From Saprospiraceae bacterium (GTDB lineage Bacteria; Bacteroidota; Bacteroidia; Chitinophagales; Saprospiraceae): a stretch of 32,706 bases of DNA. The stretch is taken from the NCBI GenBank assembly GCA_016787525.1, contig JAEUUP010000009.1, positions 1 to 32,706 on the forward strand, given 5' to 3'. Shown here in pieces: positions 6,448 to 14,215 of this stretch (the first letter of the stretch is position 1; the number at the start of each line of letters is the position of its first letter). Under the pieces are notes generated by a model. That model saw nothing but the letters and a program-made list of their open reading frames with translations. It was not told the origin of the DNA and did not search any database. The position numbers and the translations under genes are program-made.

Positions 6448-6915
6448 CTATGACGGATATTCACCTTTAACACAGATAATGTAACGCTCGCTACCTGTAT
6501 TGGGTATATCATAAAATCGCCCTGCTTTGTTTACTACGCTGTAAGCACCTAAAACTTTTGCTAACATCGGATTGTCTGTCTCAGGGTGGGTTGTGCCATC
6601 ACACAAAGCCCAACCATTGGGTATAGTATCCTCATCAAAAGGGACTATCCTGCCTATCCAGTTGTCGTCATCAAAGTCAACATTGTAATTTACCCCCTTT
6701 GAAAAGTTTCCTTTGATACATATCAAATGATGAAAGCCAAATTTGTCGGGTAGATTGGGTAGATTAAAAGTTCTACCATCACCTCCGAATTCAGTACCGA
6801 ACACTGCAAAGAGTAAGCCTTCACGACTCACATCTAATTGGCGCCCGTCGCAAGGTGTAAAGTCGCTGAGTGTGATTGATTTGGGCATGAGAATGATTGT
6901 TCCAATAGTTGCCAT
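6448..6915 (-). CDS. Double phage tail collar domain protein (microcystin-dependent protein-like)
   Basis: The start chosen is the ATG at 6915 (MATIGTIIL); the frame is open further upstream, but that would run through the leader element L7. The protein has 155 aa with two collar-type repeats (PF07484): MPKSITLSDFTPCDGRQLDV...FGTEFGGDGRTFNLPNLPDKF, and FDEDTIPNGWALCDGTTHPETD...VLGAYSVVNKAGRFYDIPN. Such domains occur in phage tail fibres and in bacterial proteins of unclear role. No phage structural genes surround it. The TAG stop is followed at once by CCCCCTCAGTA. It probably belongs to the same set of single-gene units as its neighbours. Confidence 0.85.
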   Translation of the reverse strand: MATIGTIILMPKSITLSDFTPCDGRQLDVSREGLLFAVFGTEFGGDGRTFNLPNLPDKFGFHHLICIKGNFSKGVNYNVDFDDDNWIGRIVPFDEDTIPNGWALCDGTTHPETDNPMLAKVLGAYSVVNKAGRFYDIPNTGSERYIICVKGEYPS

Positions 6916-6940
6916 AATTAAATGATTGAATGATTGATTG

Positions 6941-6983
6941 AATAGTGCCGCCTTTATCGCATTTTGGCTTTGCGTTAGTGTCA
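6941..6983 (-). promoter_or_regulatory. Shared leader element, copy L7
   Basis: AATAGTGCCGCCTTTATCGC then ATTTTGGCTTTGCGTTAGTG, 30 bp from GTGCC to the ATG at 6915. The G to A change in the right arm (GTTGTT to GTTAGT) replaces one T-G pair by T-A, again keeping part of the outer stem. Confidence 0.7.
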
Positions 6984-7001
6984 TAATGGGTTGATTAGGA
7001 G

Positions 7002-7055
7002 AAAAAAAGCCACCCCTCTCCAAAGGAGTCCTTCGGACAGTAAGAGCGATGGCTT
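7002..7055 (-). terminator. Intrinsic terminator of the amine oxidase gene, interrupted by the 19-bp palindrome
   Basis: Minus strand: AAGCCATCGCTCTTACTG, then TCCGAAGGACTCCTTTGGA, then GAGGGGTGGCTTTTTTT. The outer arms AAGCCA / TGGCTT plus seven T make a terminator 25 bases beyond the stop at 7080. Compared with 5446-5480 it is the same terminator with 20 extra bases placed inside TACTG|AGGGG. Confidence 0.7.
7019..7037. repeat. 19-bp palindrome, copy in a terminator loop
   Basis: The + strand reads TCCAAAGGAGTCCTTCGGA. It is a near-perfect inverted repeat around one centre base, the same as in the hairpin repeat units (2207, 3924, 32474) and in coding sequence at 381. Confidence 0.7.
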
Positions 7056-7079
7056 CATACTATGAAAAGGATTTTACTA

Positions 7080-8675
7080 CTACTTACCAGCGACTTTGTT
7101 CATAATGCCTTCGGCAGCTTCGCGACCACTTTTAGCCGCCCCATTCATAAAGCCTGCGAACTCGCCGCCACAATGTTCGCCTGCAAAAAAGACATTGCCG
7201 ACAGGCATGACCTCTGCACCCGACAAGGTTGTGTACTGACCTGTGGTGTAGCAGATATAACTACCCAAATTGTGTGGATAAGTAGGCCACGTCATACGCA
7301 CCATCTTGCCATTGAATTGTTTTTTAACACCCGGATATATCTGATCCCACTTGGGCAAATATTTATCAACTTGGTCACCAATATGACCTTTGGCTACATC
7401 TAAACCGCCTTGCCCGCCGAATAAGATGGATAGACCTGCTGGTTGGTCGTCGCTGGTTTGCAATTGGGCATTGTCCCAACCGTTTGGAATACCATTGTCG
7501 GAATAAACTAAGCCGCCGTAGCCCGATTTACGCCAGAAGTGGGATTTCATACCCAACATGAGTTTGGAATTTGTACCATAACTCAGCTTGTGAATGCAAT
7601 CCAGTTTAACTTGTGGCATCGAGAATTGCAGCGATACCTGACGCAGTTTGGTAAATGGTATGGCAAGGATGACATAATCTGCCACGACAGGTGTTGATAG
7701 ACCCGAAAAAGTGAGTTCGTAGGTCGTCCCCACCGACTTGATGGCTGTCAAGGCACGATTGAGTTGGATGTTGGCCGCATATTTTTGAGCGATGGCGTTG
7801 GGAATGGATTGGTTGCCGCCACGTGTTTTGTAGCGTTCGTCACTTTCTCCGAACAATTCGAGATGTCCCCCCTCAGTATTGGGCGAAATGAGCAACAAGA
7901 GGTTGAGACTGGACTGCACGGCAGGCGACAAACCATATTCAGATTCGTAAGCGACTTCGATAAAAGTTTTGATCCAACCTTTTGCACCAATATTGTATAA
8001 ATATTCTGACAAACTCATATTGTCAAACTTCTTGGCAATAAGGTCAGTTGTTTTATAATCAATGGTATCGGGCAGACTTTCTTGGTCTTTTTTGAGTTGA
8101 GGCGCAATCGTCATAAACTCTTTGACCACCTCTGCCAGCGTGTAGTGTTTGCCATTGAAGAAAAAGGCTTCTGAAATGAGTTTTTTCTCTGACTCTTGGG
8201 CATAGTCAATGAGTTCGAGTTTAAACTCTTTTGCCAAAGCCCACATATCGGCGTGGTTGGTGTCAATAAACTCCGCACCGAACTCAGCCCAAGTGCCTGC
8301 GCCCATCGCTTCTTGCACCGAGTAGATACGACCAGACGTGCGCGAAGAAGATTCATAAACAGTTGCCTCAACACCTGCTTTTTTGAACGTATGCAAAGCA
8401 TTCAAGCCAGCCATACCTGCACCAACGATGACAATACGCGGCGGTGCAGCTTGCGCCAAAGCACGTGCCAGTACCCCCTCAGTACCCAAGCCCGACAAAC
8501 CTGCTACGAGGGCTGTCTTACCTGTGTTTTCAAGAAACTTACGGCGTGAAATCAGAGACTTCTCGTGTTGTGCGATGATTTCTTCGGCTGACAAATTGGT
8601 TTTGTGCGCCGATAGAGCCATAGAGAGTGCTTTTCTAAGTGTGCCAAACAGGGCTGTTTTAGATGTGTTTTTCAT
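7080..8675 (-). CDS. Tat-exported flavin monoamine oxidase family protein
   Basis: The start chosen is the ATG at 8675 (MKNTSKTAL), just downstream of leader copy L8; an upstream ATG at 8762 would run through that element. 531 aa. A twin-arginine motif SRRKFL lies at residues 43-48, unusually far in, followed by a hydrophobic stretch and ALAQA. The FAD dinucleotide-binding motif IVGAGMAG is at 83-90, Glu108 and RTSGRIYS at 112-119, and the C-terminal FAD motif FFAGEHCGGEFAGFMNGA is present. This is the flavin amine oxidase pattern (PF01593): oxidative deamination of an amine or amino acid with H2O2 release, in the periplasm. The substrate is unknown. Two motif copies are read on the opposite frame sense as GTEGV (in the Tat hydrophobic region) and NTEGGH. 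Confidence 0.92.
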   Translation of the reverse strand: MKNTSKTALFGTLRKALSMALSAHKTNLSAEEIIAQHEKSLISRRKFLENTGKTALVAGLSGLGTEGVLARALAQAAPPRIVIVGAGMAGLNALHTFKKAGVEATVYESSSRTSGRIYSVQEAMGAGTWAEFGAEFIDTNHADMWALAKEFKLELIDYAQESEKKLISEAFFFNGKHYTLAEVVKEFMTIAPQLKKDQESLPDTIDYKTTDLIAKKFDNMSLSEYLYNIGAKGWIKTFIEVAYESEYGLSPAVQSSLNLLLLISPNTEGGHLELFGESDERYKTRGGNQSIPNAIAQKYAANIQLNRALTAIKSVGTTYELTFSGLSTPVVADYVILAIPFTKLRQVSLQFSMPQVKLDCIHKLSYGTNSKLMLGMKSHFWRKSGYGGLVYSDNGIPNGWDNAQLQTSDDQPAGLSILFGGQGGLDVAKGHIGDQVDKYLPKWDQIYPGVKKQFNGKMVRMTWPTYPHNLGSYICYTTGQYTTLSGAEVMPVGNVFFAGEHCGGEFAGFMNGAAKSGREAAEGIMNKVAGK

Positions 8676-8700
8676 ATCAGTTAAATGTAAAAGAGTGTAG

Positions 8701-8742
8701 ATTGTGCCTACTTTATCGCATTTTGGCTTTGCGTCAGTGTTG
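8701..8742 (-). promoter_or_regulatory. Shared leader element, copy L8
   Basis: ATTGTGCCTACTTTATCGCA then TTTTGGCTTTGCGTCAGTG, 27 bp from the ATG at 8675. The core CTTTATCGCATTTTGGCTTTGCGT is intact, including ATGCGATAA on the gene strand; the outer arms have diverged. Confidence 0.65.
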
Positions 8743-8789
8743 TAAAAGCTTTTTTTATTCAAGTTTTGAAACAGTTTCTAAGATAGATT

Positions 8790-8827
8790 GTTAAAACAAG
8801 CCGCCTCATCCCCACTTCGAGGCGGCT
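8790..8827 (-). terminator. Hairpin with T-rich tail, minus orientation
   Basis: Arms AGCCGCCTC (8799-8807) and GAGGCGGCT (8819-8827) pair perfectly; on the minus strand TTGTTTT follows. It lies between the divergent amine oxidase and regulator genes, upstream of the amine oxidase leader. It could end an unseen minus transcript or act as a leader attenuator. No gene that it would terminate is seen. Confidence 0.4.
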
Positions 8828-9033
8828 GTCAATACAAAAGAGTTTTACTATTGCTTACATAAATTTTAGCCAAATTACGATATCTGTGAGATTTATATCT
8901 TATTTAATTTTTATTTTTCAAATACAAATACGAACAATTGAATGGCATGAGTTAAGTTGTGATATACAAGAACAACACCTTTGCTATTCGTATAAAAAAA
9001 GCTTAATAATTAAGGAATACGGTTAAGGAGTTC
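8828..9033. other. AT-rich intergenic region between divergent genes
   Basis: No ORF or repeat is recognised. It probably carries the plus-strand promoter region for the regulator/kinase pair at its right end. Confidence 0.3.
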
Positions 9034-9041
9034 TATATTTG
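9034..9041 (+). promoter_or_regulatory. Candidate Bacteroidota -7 promoter box
   Basis: TATATTTG matches TAnnTTTG exactly. No clear TTTG -33 box lies at the expected distance. If used, it gives a leader of about 130 bases before the ATG at 9180. Confidence 0.35.
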
Positions 9042-9179
9042 CCTTTGTACATAAGTATTAAAGTGTGTACAAATCTAAATAATAGGCAAAATAGATTGTA
9101 TATTAAAAAAAATAAGAATGACGAAACCTTTTATTTTGCGGATGAACCATGCTATTTCCATGATAAAATATTTTTAGGA

Positions 9180-9881
9180 ATGAAGATTAACACACTCATC
9201 ATTGACGACGACTCAGAATGGCAATTCGTTCTCAGAAAATTAGTTGAGATGAATCCACTACTAAACCTCGTTGCAGTTTGCCAATCGGCAATGGAAGCCT
9301 ATGCTCAATTGGCCAATCACAATATCGAACTGATTGTGTGTGATATTGAGATGAGCCCTATTTCAGGTTTGGATTTTATCAAAAATATAGAAAATCCGCC
9401 ACTAACTATTTTTGTCACATCGCATCGTGGCTATGCATTAGATTGTTATGAAGTGTCGCCCATTGACTTTTTGGTGAAGCCCATTGAGCCTACACGTTTC
9501 TTTAGAAGTATAGAAAAAGTCCGTAAACGACTGACGGAAGTACCCGACCCCGTAGAACCTTATTTTTATATCTGGGAAAACAAAACCTACAATCAAATCA
9601 ACTATAAAGATGTGTTGTACATTAAGTCGGATGGCAATTTTGTCCAAATCGTAACGTCTGACCAAGTGTATATGCCCACAGGTACCATTACAAAATTGGA
9701 AGAAAAGCTCAAAGTAGATATATTCCTTCGGGTTCACCGTTCATATTTGGTGCATAGGAGTGCCATCGCAAAGGTGACAAAGAATGAAGTTATACTACGC
9801 AACGGGCAAGAGATACCCATTGGCGACCAATATCGCAATAAGATTCAGCAAAAACATATAGAAGCCTATCGAGGTTTATGA
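9180..9881 (+). CDS. LytTR-family response regulator
   Basis: The start chosen is the ATG at 9180 (MKINTLIIDDDSEW), where the receiver domain begins; the open frame extends 47 codons upstream without family features. 233 aa. The receiver spans 1-~120 with the acidic cluster DDD (9-11), phospho-acceptor Asp55 (CDIEMSP), HRGY in the switch region and Lys in FLVKPIEP. The LytTR DNA-binding domain (~130-230) has INYKDVLYIKSDGNFVQI, FLRVHRSYLVH and a C-terminal NGQEIPIGDQY. It binds DNA as a beta-type domain after phosphorylation. The histidine kinase gene begins 55 bases downstream, so the two are probably co-transcribed partners. Target genes are unknown. Confidence 0.93.
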   Translation: MKINTLIIDDDSEWQFVLRKLVEMNPLLNLVAVCQSAMEAYAQLANHNIELIVCDIEMSPISGLDFIKNIENPPLTIFVTSHRGYALDCYEVSPIDFLVKPIEPTRFFRSIEKVRKRLTEVPDPVEPYFYIWENKTYNQINYKDVLYIKSDGNFVQIVTSDQVYMPTGTITKLEEKLKVDIFLRVHRSYLVHRSAIAKVTKNEVILRNGQEIPIGDQYRNKIQQKHIEAYRGL

Positions 9882-9936
9882 CTTTTACGAACAACGCACT
9901 ATTGATTACAATCTTAAACACACACTATTTATCATT

Positions 9937-11802
9937 ATGCTACGGTTTTATACTACATTTATTTTACTCGTTTTTTACGTTCTGACAATCAAAGCTCAAA
10001 CCAATCCATCCAGCGACAGTCTTCTACACGTTTTGAAAAATGCAACCAATGATTCTTCGCGGTTGTCCGCTATGGAAAAACTATTCATGCACTATCGTTC
10101 GGCTAATTCTGATTCCGACCAGATTATTCTGGATAAAGCTTTGGTACTGGCGAGAGCCTCGAACAATAAAAAAGCAGAAGCCAACTTTCTGACCAAACAA
10201 GGTACTATTTTAAGAATTAATAAAACGGATTTGACTCGTGCGATACAAACATATCAGCAAGCCCTTCGTATTGCAGAATCCGTACACGATACAACTTGGT
10301 GGAGTGATATTTATACAGGTATTGGGCGCATACAAGCAGAACAAGGTAATAATGAAGAAGCAGAAACCGCTTTCAGAAACGCTGTGCAATGGGCGCAGAA
10401 TCCTGTGAAACGCTATCATGGTTTGGAGTCGTTGGCTGTATTATATGCCAACCAAAAGAAAATAAATCAAGCAGAAAAGGTGTTTGAACAAGCTCTTTCG
10501 ACGGTCAAACAGAACAGGGAAACACAAATCTATTGGATTCGCGTTCACAGCAATGTTGCTTTTTTCTATGCCAATTTTATGAAAGACACAACAAAAGCAC
10601 TTTGGTACAATCGAGAAGCCACAAAAGGCTTTGTGGATGACCCGAAGCGCGATTTGGTGCGTTATATCATTGATTGTGAATTTATATCGCAGTCTTTTTT
10701 CACACTTGGCGATTATACCAGTAGTGCTTTGTATGCTAAAAAAATAACTCCTTTTCGGCATATAGACAAAAACAATGTGAAACACTCGGTAGCTAAAGCG
10801 TATCGCCGACTGTTCGATATTTATGAGAAGCAAGGGCAATACCGCCAAGCCACTTTGTATGCCGATTCGATGCTCGTACTGAGGGATAGTCTGGATGCAC
10901 TGACCAATTCGGATAGTTTGAAACGGGAGACTTACAAACTGGACGCAGCTTTTAAACTCGAACGCAAACAAAAAGAAGTAGAACTGCTGGCACAAAAGCA
11001 GAAAACTCAAATGGTGTGGATGATTGCCATCTCATTGGTAGCACTCTTGTTGGGTGTACTCATTTTTGTGATTCAACGCAACAAGCGGCGCATAGAAATG
11101 CAAAAAACAGAACTTGCCAACCTCAACACCACTAAAGATAAACTGTTTGCCCTACTCTCTCATGACCTCATTTCGCCAGTTGACACGCTCAAAAACTATA
11201 CAATGCTCATGGACTGGGGCGCAATGAACCAAAGTACTTTTGCAACAGCTATGGAAACGCTCAAAATACTCTTGAACAATACTTCCAATATGCTTGAAAA
11301 TGTACTGCATTGGGCCATCAGCCAAATGACAGAACTCAAGCCTAAAAAAGAAGTCGTCAATATATCGGCAATTGTGGCAGAGCAAATTGATTTGGTATCA
11401 CCTATTGCCAATGACAAACGCATAGATATTCAACAACTAGTCCCGAATGACTTGATGATTGAGTTGGATAAAAATCATTTAGCCTTAGCCATTCGCAACT
11501 TGCTGCAAAATGCTTTAAAATTTACCAAGCCCAGTGGACATATCACCGTTTCAGCTCAAAATACTGAGGGGGGGCAAAAAACAATCTCAATTCAAGACAG
11601 TGGTATCGGTATGACTCCTGACATACTCTCCCAATTGTTTCAAATTGATAAAAATACCAATCGCAAAGGGACTTCACAAGAAAAAGGCACAGGTTTAGGC
11701 TTAATTTTGACCAAGGAATTGGTGGAATTGAATAAAGGACAAATCAACGTTTCGAGTGAAGTGAATAAAGGTACAAGATTTGACATCATCTTCAATACAT
11801 AA
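9937..11802 (+). CDS. TPR-sensor histidine kinase
   Basis: 621 aa. Signal peptide at 1-20 (LLVFYVLTIKAQ), then a periplasmic domain of tetratricopeptide repeats (e.g. AIQTYQQALRIAESV, EEAETAFRNAVQWA, QAEKVFEQAL) to about 340. One membrane helix follows at 359-381 (MIAISLVALLLGVLIFVI). The HisKA H-box is LLSHDLISPVD with His409; the ATPase domain has N-box IRNLLQNALKF (~519-529), DSGIGM and GTGLGLIL. All catalytic motifs look intact. It is likely the sensor for the LytTR regulator just upstream. A TACTGAGGGG motif (11562-11574) is read as NTEGGQ in the turn between N-box and G1-box. The TAA stop is 4 bases from a terminator hairpin. Confidence 0.95.
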   Translation: MLRFYTTFILLVFYVLTIKAQTNPSSDSLLHVLKNATNDSSRLSAMEKLFMHYRSANSDSDQIILDKALVLARASNNKKAEANFLTKQGTILRINKTDLTRAIQTYQQALRIAESVHDTTWWSDIYTGIGRIQAEQGNNEEAETAFRNAVQWAQNPVKRYHGLESLAVLYANQKKINQAEKVFEQALSTVKQNRETQIYWIRVHSNVAFFYANFMKDTTKALWYNREATKGFVDDPKRDLVRYIIDCEFISQSFFTLGDYTSSALYAKKITPFRHIDKNNVKHSVAKAYRRLFDIYEKQGQYRQATLYADSMLVLRDSLDALTNSDSLKRETYKLDAAFKLERKQKEVELLAQKQKTQMVWMIAISLVALLLGVLIFVIQRNKRRIEMQKTELANLNTTKDKLFALLSHDLISPVDTLKNYTMLMDWGAMNQSTFATAMETLKILLNNTSNMLENVLHWAISQMTELKPKKEVVNISAIVAEQIDLVSPIANDKRIDIQQLVPNDLMIELDKNHLALAIRNLLQNALKFTKPSGHITVSAQNTEGGQKTISIQDSGIGMTPDILSQLFQIDKNTNRKGTSQEKGTGLGLILTKELVELNKGQINVSSEVNKGTRFDIIFNT

Positions 11803-11832
11803 AAAAGCCACCCCTCAGTATTGAAGTGTGGC
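11801..11832 (-). terminator. Terminator between convergent genes, TACTGAGGGG in the loop
   Basis: Minus strand: GCCAC, loop ACTTCAATACTGAGGG, GTGGC, TTTTTT. It serves the T9SS cargo gene at 11872-12987 and overlaps the stop codon of the kinase gene on the other strand. Third member of the terminator type seen at 5446 and 7002. Confidence 0.7.
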
Positions 11833-11871
11833 CCTCACTATGAAAAGAATTTCGGTGTCTTACTTTGTATG

Positions 11872-12987
11872 TTATTTTGCGATAGTTATTTTATGAACAG
11901 ATTGCTGACCATCAATAGTGACAGCCGCTGTATAAATACCATTGGGTACATGTTCAACGTCTAAAACGAATGAAGCTGAATCAGATTTATCTCTGGTTTT
12001 TGATTGCGTTGCAACGATTTTGCCTGAAATATCTAACAACTCAACTTTGACGGTTTTATAGTTTTTGACTTCTATCTGCACATTGACAATATGAGAAGCG
12101 GGATTGGGAAAGTAATTGATTTTCGCATCGCTTTTACGAGCCAAGGTTATGATTTTGCTGTATGTAAACTGACCGTCTTTATCCACCATTTTCAAACGGT
12201 AGTAGTCCAAGTTACTGGGTTGAGCATCTGCGAAGGTGTAATACTGAGGGGTGCTTGATGCAAAGCCATTCGTTTTCACTTCACCGATTGGCACGAACTT
12301 GTCGCCATTGCTCACAGATTTTTCAATACTAAAATGACTTGTATTGACCTCATTGGCAGTTTCCCAATTGAGTTTATTAACTTTAGCCTCTGCTTGAGCT
12401 GTGAAGTCGAGCAAATCCAACGGAACGACTACTGAAAGCGGTAGCGATTGTATAGCACCCGCAGGAGAAGCACCCATACCATAAAACTTAACTGAGCCTG
12501 TCATATCGGCTGTTTCGCTATCGAGAGCCAAATAGTAAGGTGTGAAGTCGTCGCGGTGCATCATTTCTAAGTTCAGTGTGCCTGTACCTGTCATGTTTGT
12601 CCTAAACACCTCATACTCCGTACCACTGGTGTAAGCTTTACTTGTGGTGAATATACCTGGTGGTAAAAAGAAGCGAACAATGGTATAGCCCGCATCGGGA
12701 ATTGTGGTGTATGGATCATTTTTTTGAATGACAGCATTGGGAAAGTTAGTCGTATTCACCGTAGGTGCACTCCAAATAATGGTACTTGTATTCGGATAGC
12801 GAATAAAAAACTCCATATTGGCAAATGTCGTCGTAATATTGCCGCCATTGGGTTTGACTTTGACAATAAGAGTTGCACCTTGGTTGCTCATCGTCGCTTG
12901 AAAGAATTGCGCCCGTAAAGCTGTGCCTTCTGCCAAAATCAAAAATGTTGTAAGCCAAAAGTATCTGAATAATATTACTCTATACAT
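11872..12987 (-). CDS. Secreted T9SS cargo protein (paralogue 1)
   Basis: 371 aa. Signal peptide at 1-26 (FWLTTFLILAEGTALRA, then Q). The N-terminal ~190 residues form a domain with FQATMSNQGATLIVKVKP, ANMEFFIRYP and EYEVFRT that I cannot place in a known family. Then VVPLDLLDFTAQ, LNWETANE, STPQYYTF and DYYRLKMVDKDG form the usual linker domain, and a Por-type sorting tail starts near 290 (YFPNPASHIVNV, LLDISGKIV, VPNGIYTAAV). It is exported through the outer membrane by T9SS and anchored or released. It has a tandem paralogue directly upstream. STPQY comes from a CCCCTCAGTA motif at the same place as in the paralogue. Confidence 0.9.
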   Translation of the reverse strand: MYRVILFRYFWLTTFLILAEGTALRAQFFQATMSNQGATLIVKVKPNGGNITTTFANMEFFIRYPNTSTIIWSAPTVNTTNFPNAVIQKNDPYTTIPDAGYTIVRFFLPPGIFTTSKAYTSGTEYEVFRTNMTGTGTLNLEMMHRDDFTPYYLALDSETADMTGSVKFYGMGASPAGAIQSLPLSVVVPLDLLDFTAQAEAKVNKLNWETANEVNTSHFSIEKSVSNGDKFVPIGEVKTNGFASSTPQYYTFADAQPSNLDYYRLKMVDKDGQFTYSKIITLARKSDAKINYFPNPASHIVNVQIEVKNYKTVKVELLDISGKIVATQSKTRDKSDSASFVLDVEHVPNGIYTAAVTIDGQQSVHKITIAK

Positions 12988-13060
12988 GTTTTAATTTTAT
13001 TAAATTGTTTTAGAATTGTTATACGGTTTTTGGATAAAATTGTAGGACTTTGTAAACGTC

Positions 13061-14173
13061 TTATTTTGATACGATAATTTTGTGATGCGACAAATGCCCA
13101 TCCACCACGACAGCCGCAGAATAAATACCATTGGGTAAGTGTTGTGTATCAAATACAAAAACAGCCTTATCGAAAGAATTGAAACCGTCTTTGGTTTGGC
13201 TGGCAATCAACTTGCCTGTCATATCAAACAACTTCACGCCGATGTCTTTACTTTTTTCGGCTGACACTTGGATGGTTACGTTATTAGTCGCTGGATTGGG
13301 GAAATAGTCAATGGCGACCTTACTTGCCCGCGTCAAAGCGATGGTTTTGCTGTATGCAAATTGTCCCTTTTTATCCACCATTTTCAACCGATAATAATCC
13401 AATGAACTCGGGTGCATATCCGAAAAGCTGTAATACTGAGGGGTTGAGCCATTATTGGCTTTCTGTTCGCCAATAGCAACAAATTTTTGCGACTGCCCAA
13501 TAGATTTTTCGATAACGAAATGACTCGCTTCGTCTTCTTTAGCAGTTGCCCATTGCAATAGATTGGCTTGAGATTCAACTTGACCTTTGAAGTCGAGTAA
13601 TTCCACTGGCAATACAATGTCAAGTGATAAGGCTTGTACCGTACCTTCATTTCTATAACCTGACCCATAAAATTTTACAGAACCTGTGACATCATCTGTC
13701 TCGCTGTCAATAGCCAAATAGTAAGGCGTATAATCATTGCGGTGCATCATTTCTATGGTCGTCGAGTTAAGCCCTGTTACCGTCGTTCTGAAAACCTCAT
13801 ACTCTGTTTCATTCACATAGGTTTTACTTGTTGTGAATGTACCTGGAGGCAAATAAAAACGAACGATTGTATAGCCAGCTTCGGTTATTGTTGTGTAAGG
13901 GTCATTCTTCTGAATCACCCCGCCAGGAATATCTGTGACTTTAGCAACAGGAGAAGCCCATGTCAGTGTTTTAGTATCTGGATAGCGAATATAAAATTCC
14001 ATATTCGCAAATACAGCTGTTATATTACCACCTGTAGGCTTTATTTTAAATACTAACGAAGAGCCATCTGTGGTCATAGTCGCTTGAAAATATTGCGCTA
14101 ATGCAGAAGTATGGACAACCAACGCTAATGATAAAACGAGACATAAGTGTTTGATTATTTTCATTTTGTGCAT
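13061..14173 (-). CDS. Secreted T9SS cargo protein (paralogue 2)
   Basis: 370 aa from the ATG at 14173; the ATG at 14164 (MKIIKHLCL) is an equally good start. Signal peptide ends at HTSALAQ. It aligns with the 11872-12987 protein along its whole length: FQATMTTDGSSLVFKIKP, ANMEFYIRYP, EYEVFRT, EMMHRNDYTPYYLAIDSE, then VLPVELLDFKGQ, STPQYYSF, DYYRLKMVDKKG. A sorting tail begins near 288 (YFPNPATNNVTI, LFDMTGKLI, LPNGIYSAAV). The two arose by tandem duplication and have diverged clearly. 73 bases separate the genes, with no terminator seen between them, so they may be co-transcribed. Confidence 0.9.
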   Translation of the reverse strand: MHKMKIIKHLCLVLSLALVVHTSALAQYFQATMTTDGSSLVFKIKPTGGNITAVFANMEFYIRYPDTKTLTWASPVAKVTDIPGGVIQKNDPYTTITEAGYTIVRFYLPPGTFTTSKTYVNETEYEVFRTTVTGLNSTTIEMMHRNDYTPYYLAIDSETDDVTGSVKFYGSGYRNEGTVQALSLDIVLPVELLDFKGQVESQANLLQWATAKEDEASHFVIEKSIGQSQKFVAIGEQKANNGSTPQYYSFSDMHPSSLDYYRLKMVDKKGQFAYSKTIALTRASKVAIDYFPNPATNNVTIQVSAEKSKDIGVKLFDMTGKLIASQTKDGFNSFDKAVFVFDTQHLPNGIYSAAVVVDGHLSHHKIIVSK

Positions 14174-14215
14174 GACATTTTATTTAATTACCGTAAAAAG
14201 AGTTGAGTTAGGTGA

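Noticed and set aside
6448-6915. Prophage remnant suggested by the tail-collar domains
   Set aside because: No other phage structural, lysis, integrase or packaging genes are present; collar domains also occur in stand-alone bacterial proteins.
2784-8742. Integron cassette array with attC sites between small same-strand genes
   Set aside because: The conserved element keeps a fixed distance to the following start codon, not to the preceding stop. It lacks an RYYYAAC/GTTRRRY pair (right end GCGTTGTTG, left end AGTGCC), and no integrase is in view.
9039-9179. Longer start for the LytTR regulator (47 extra codons)
   Set aside because: The extra residues show no receiver features, the region is AT-rich leader DNA next to a promoter box, and the receiver begins cleanly at MKINTLIIDDD.
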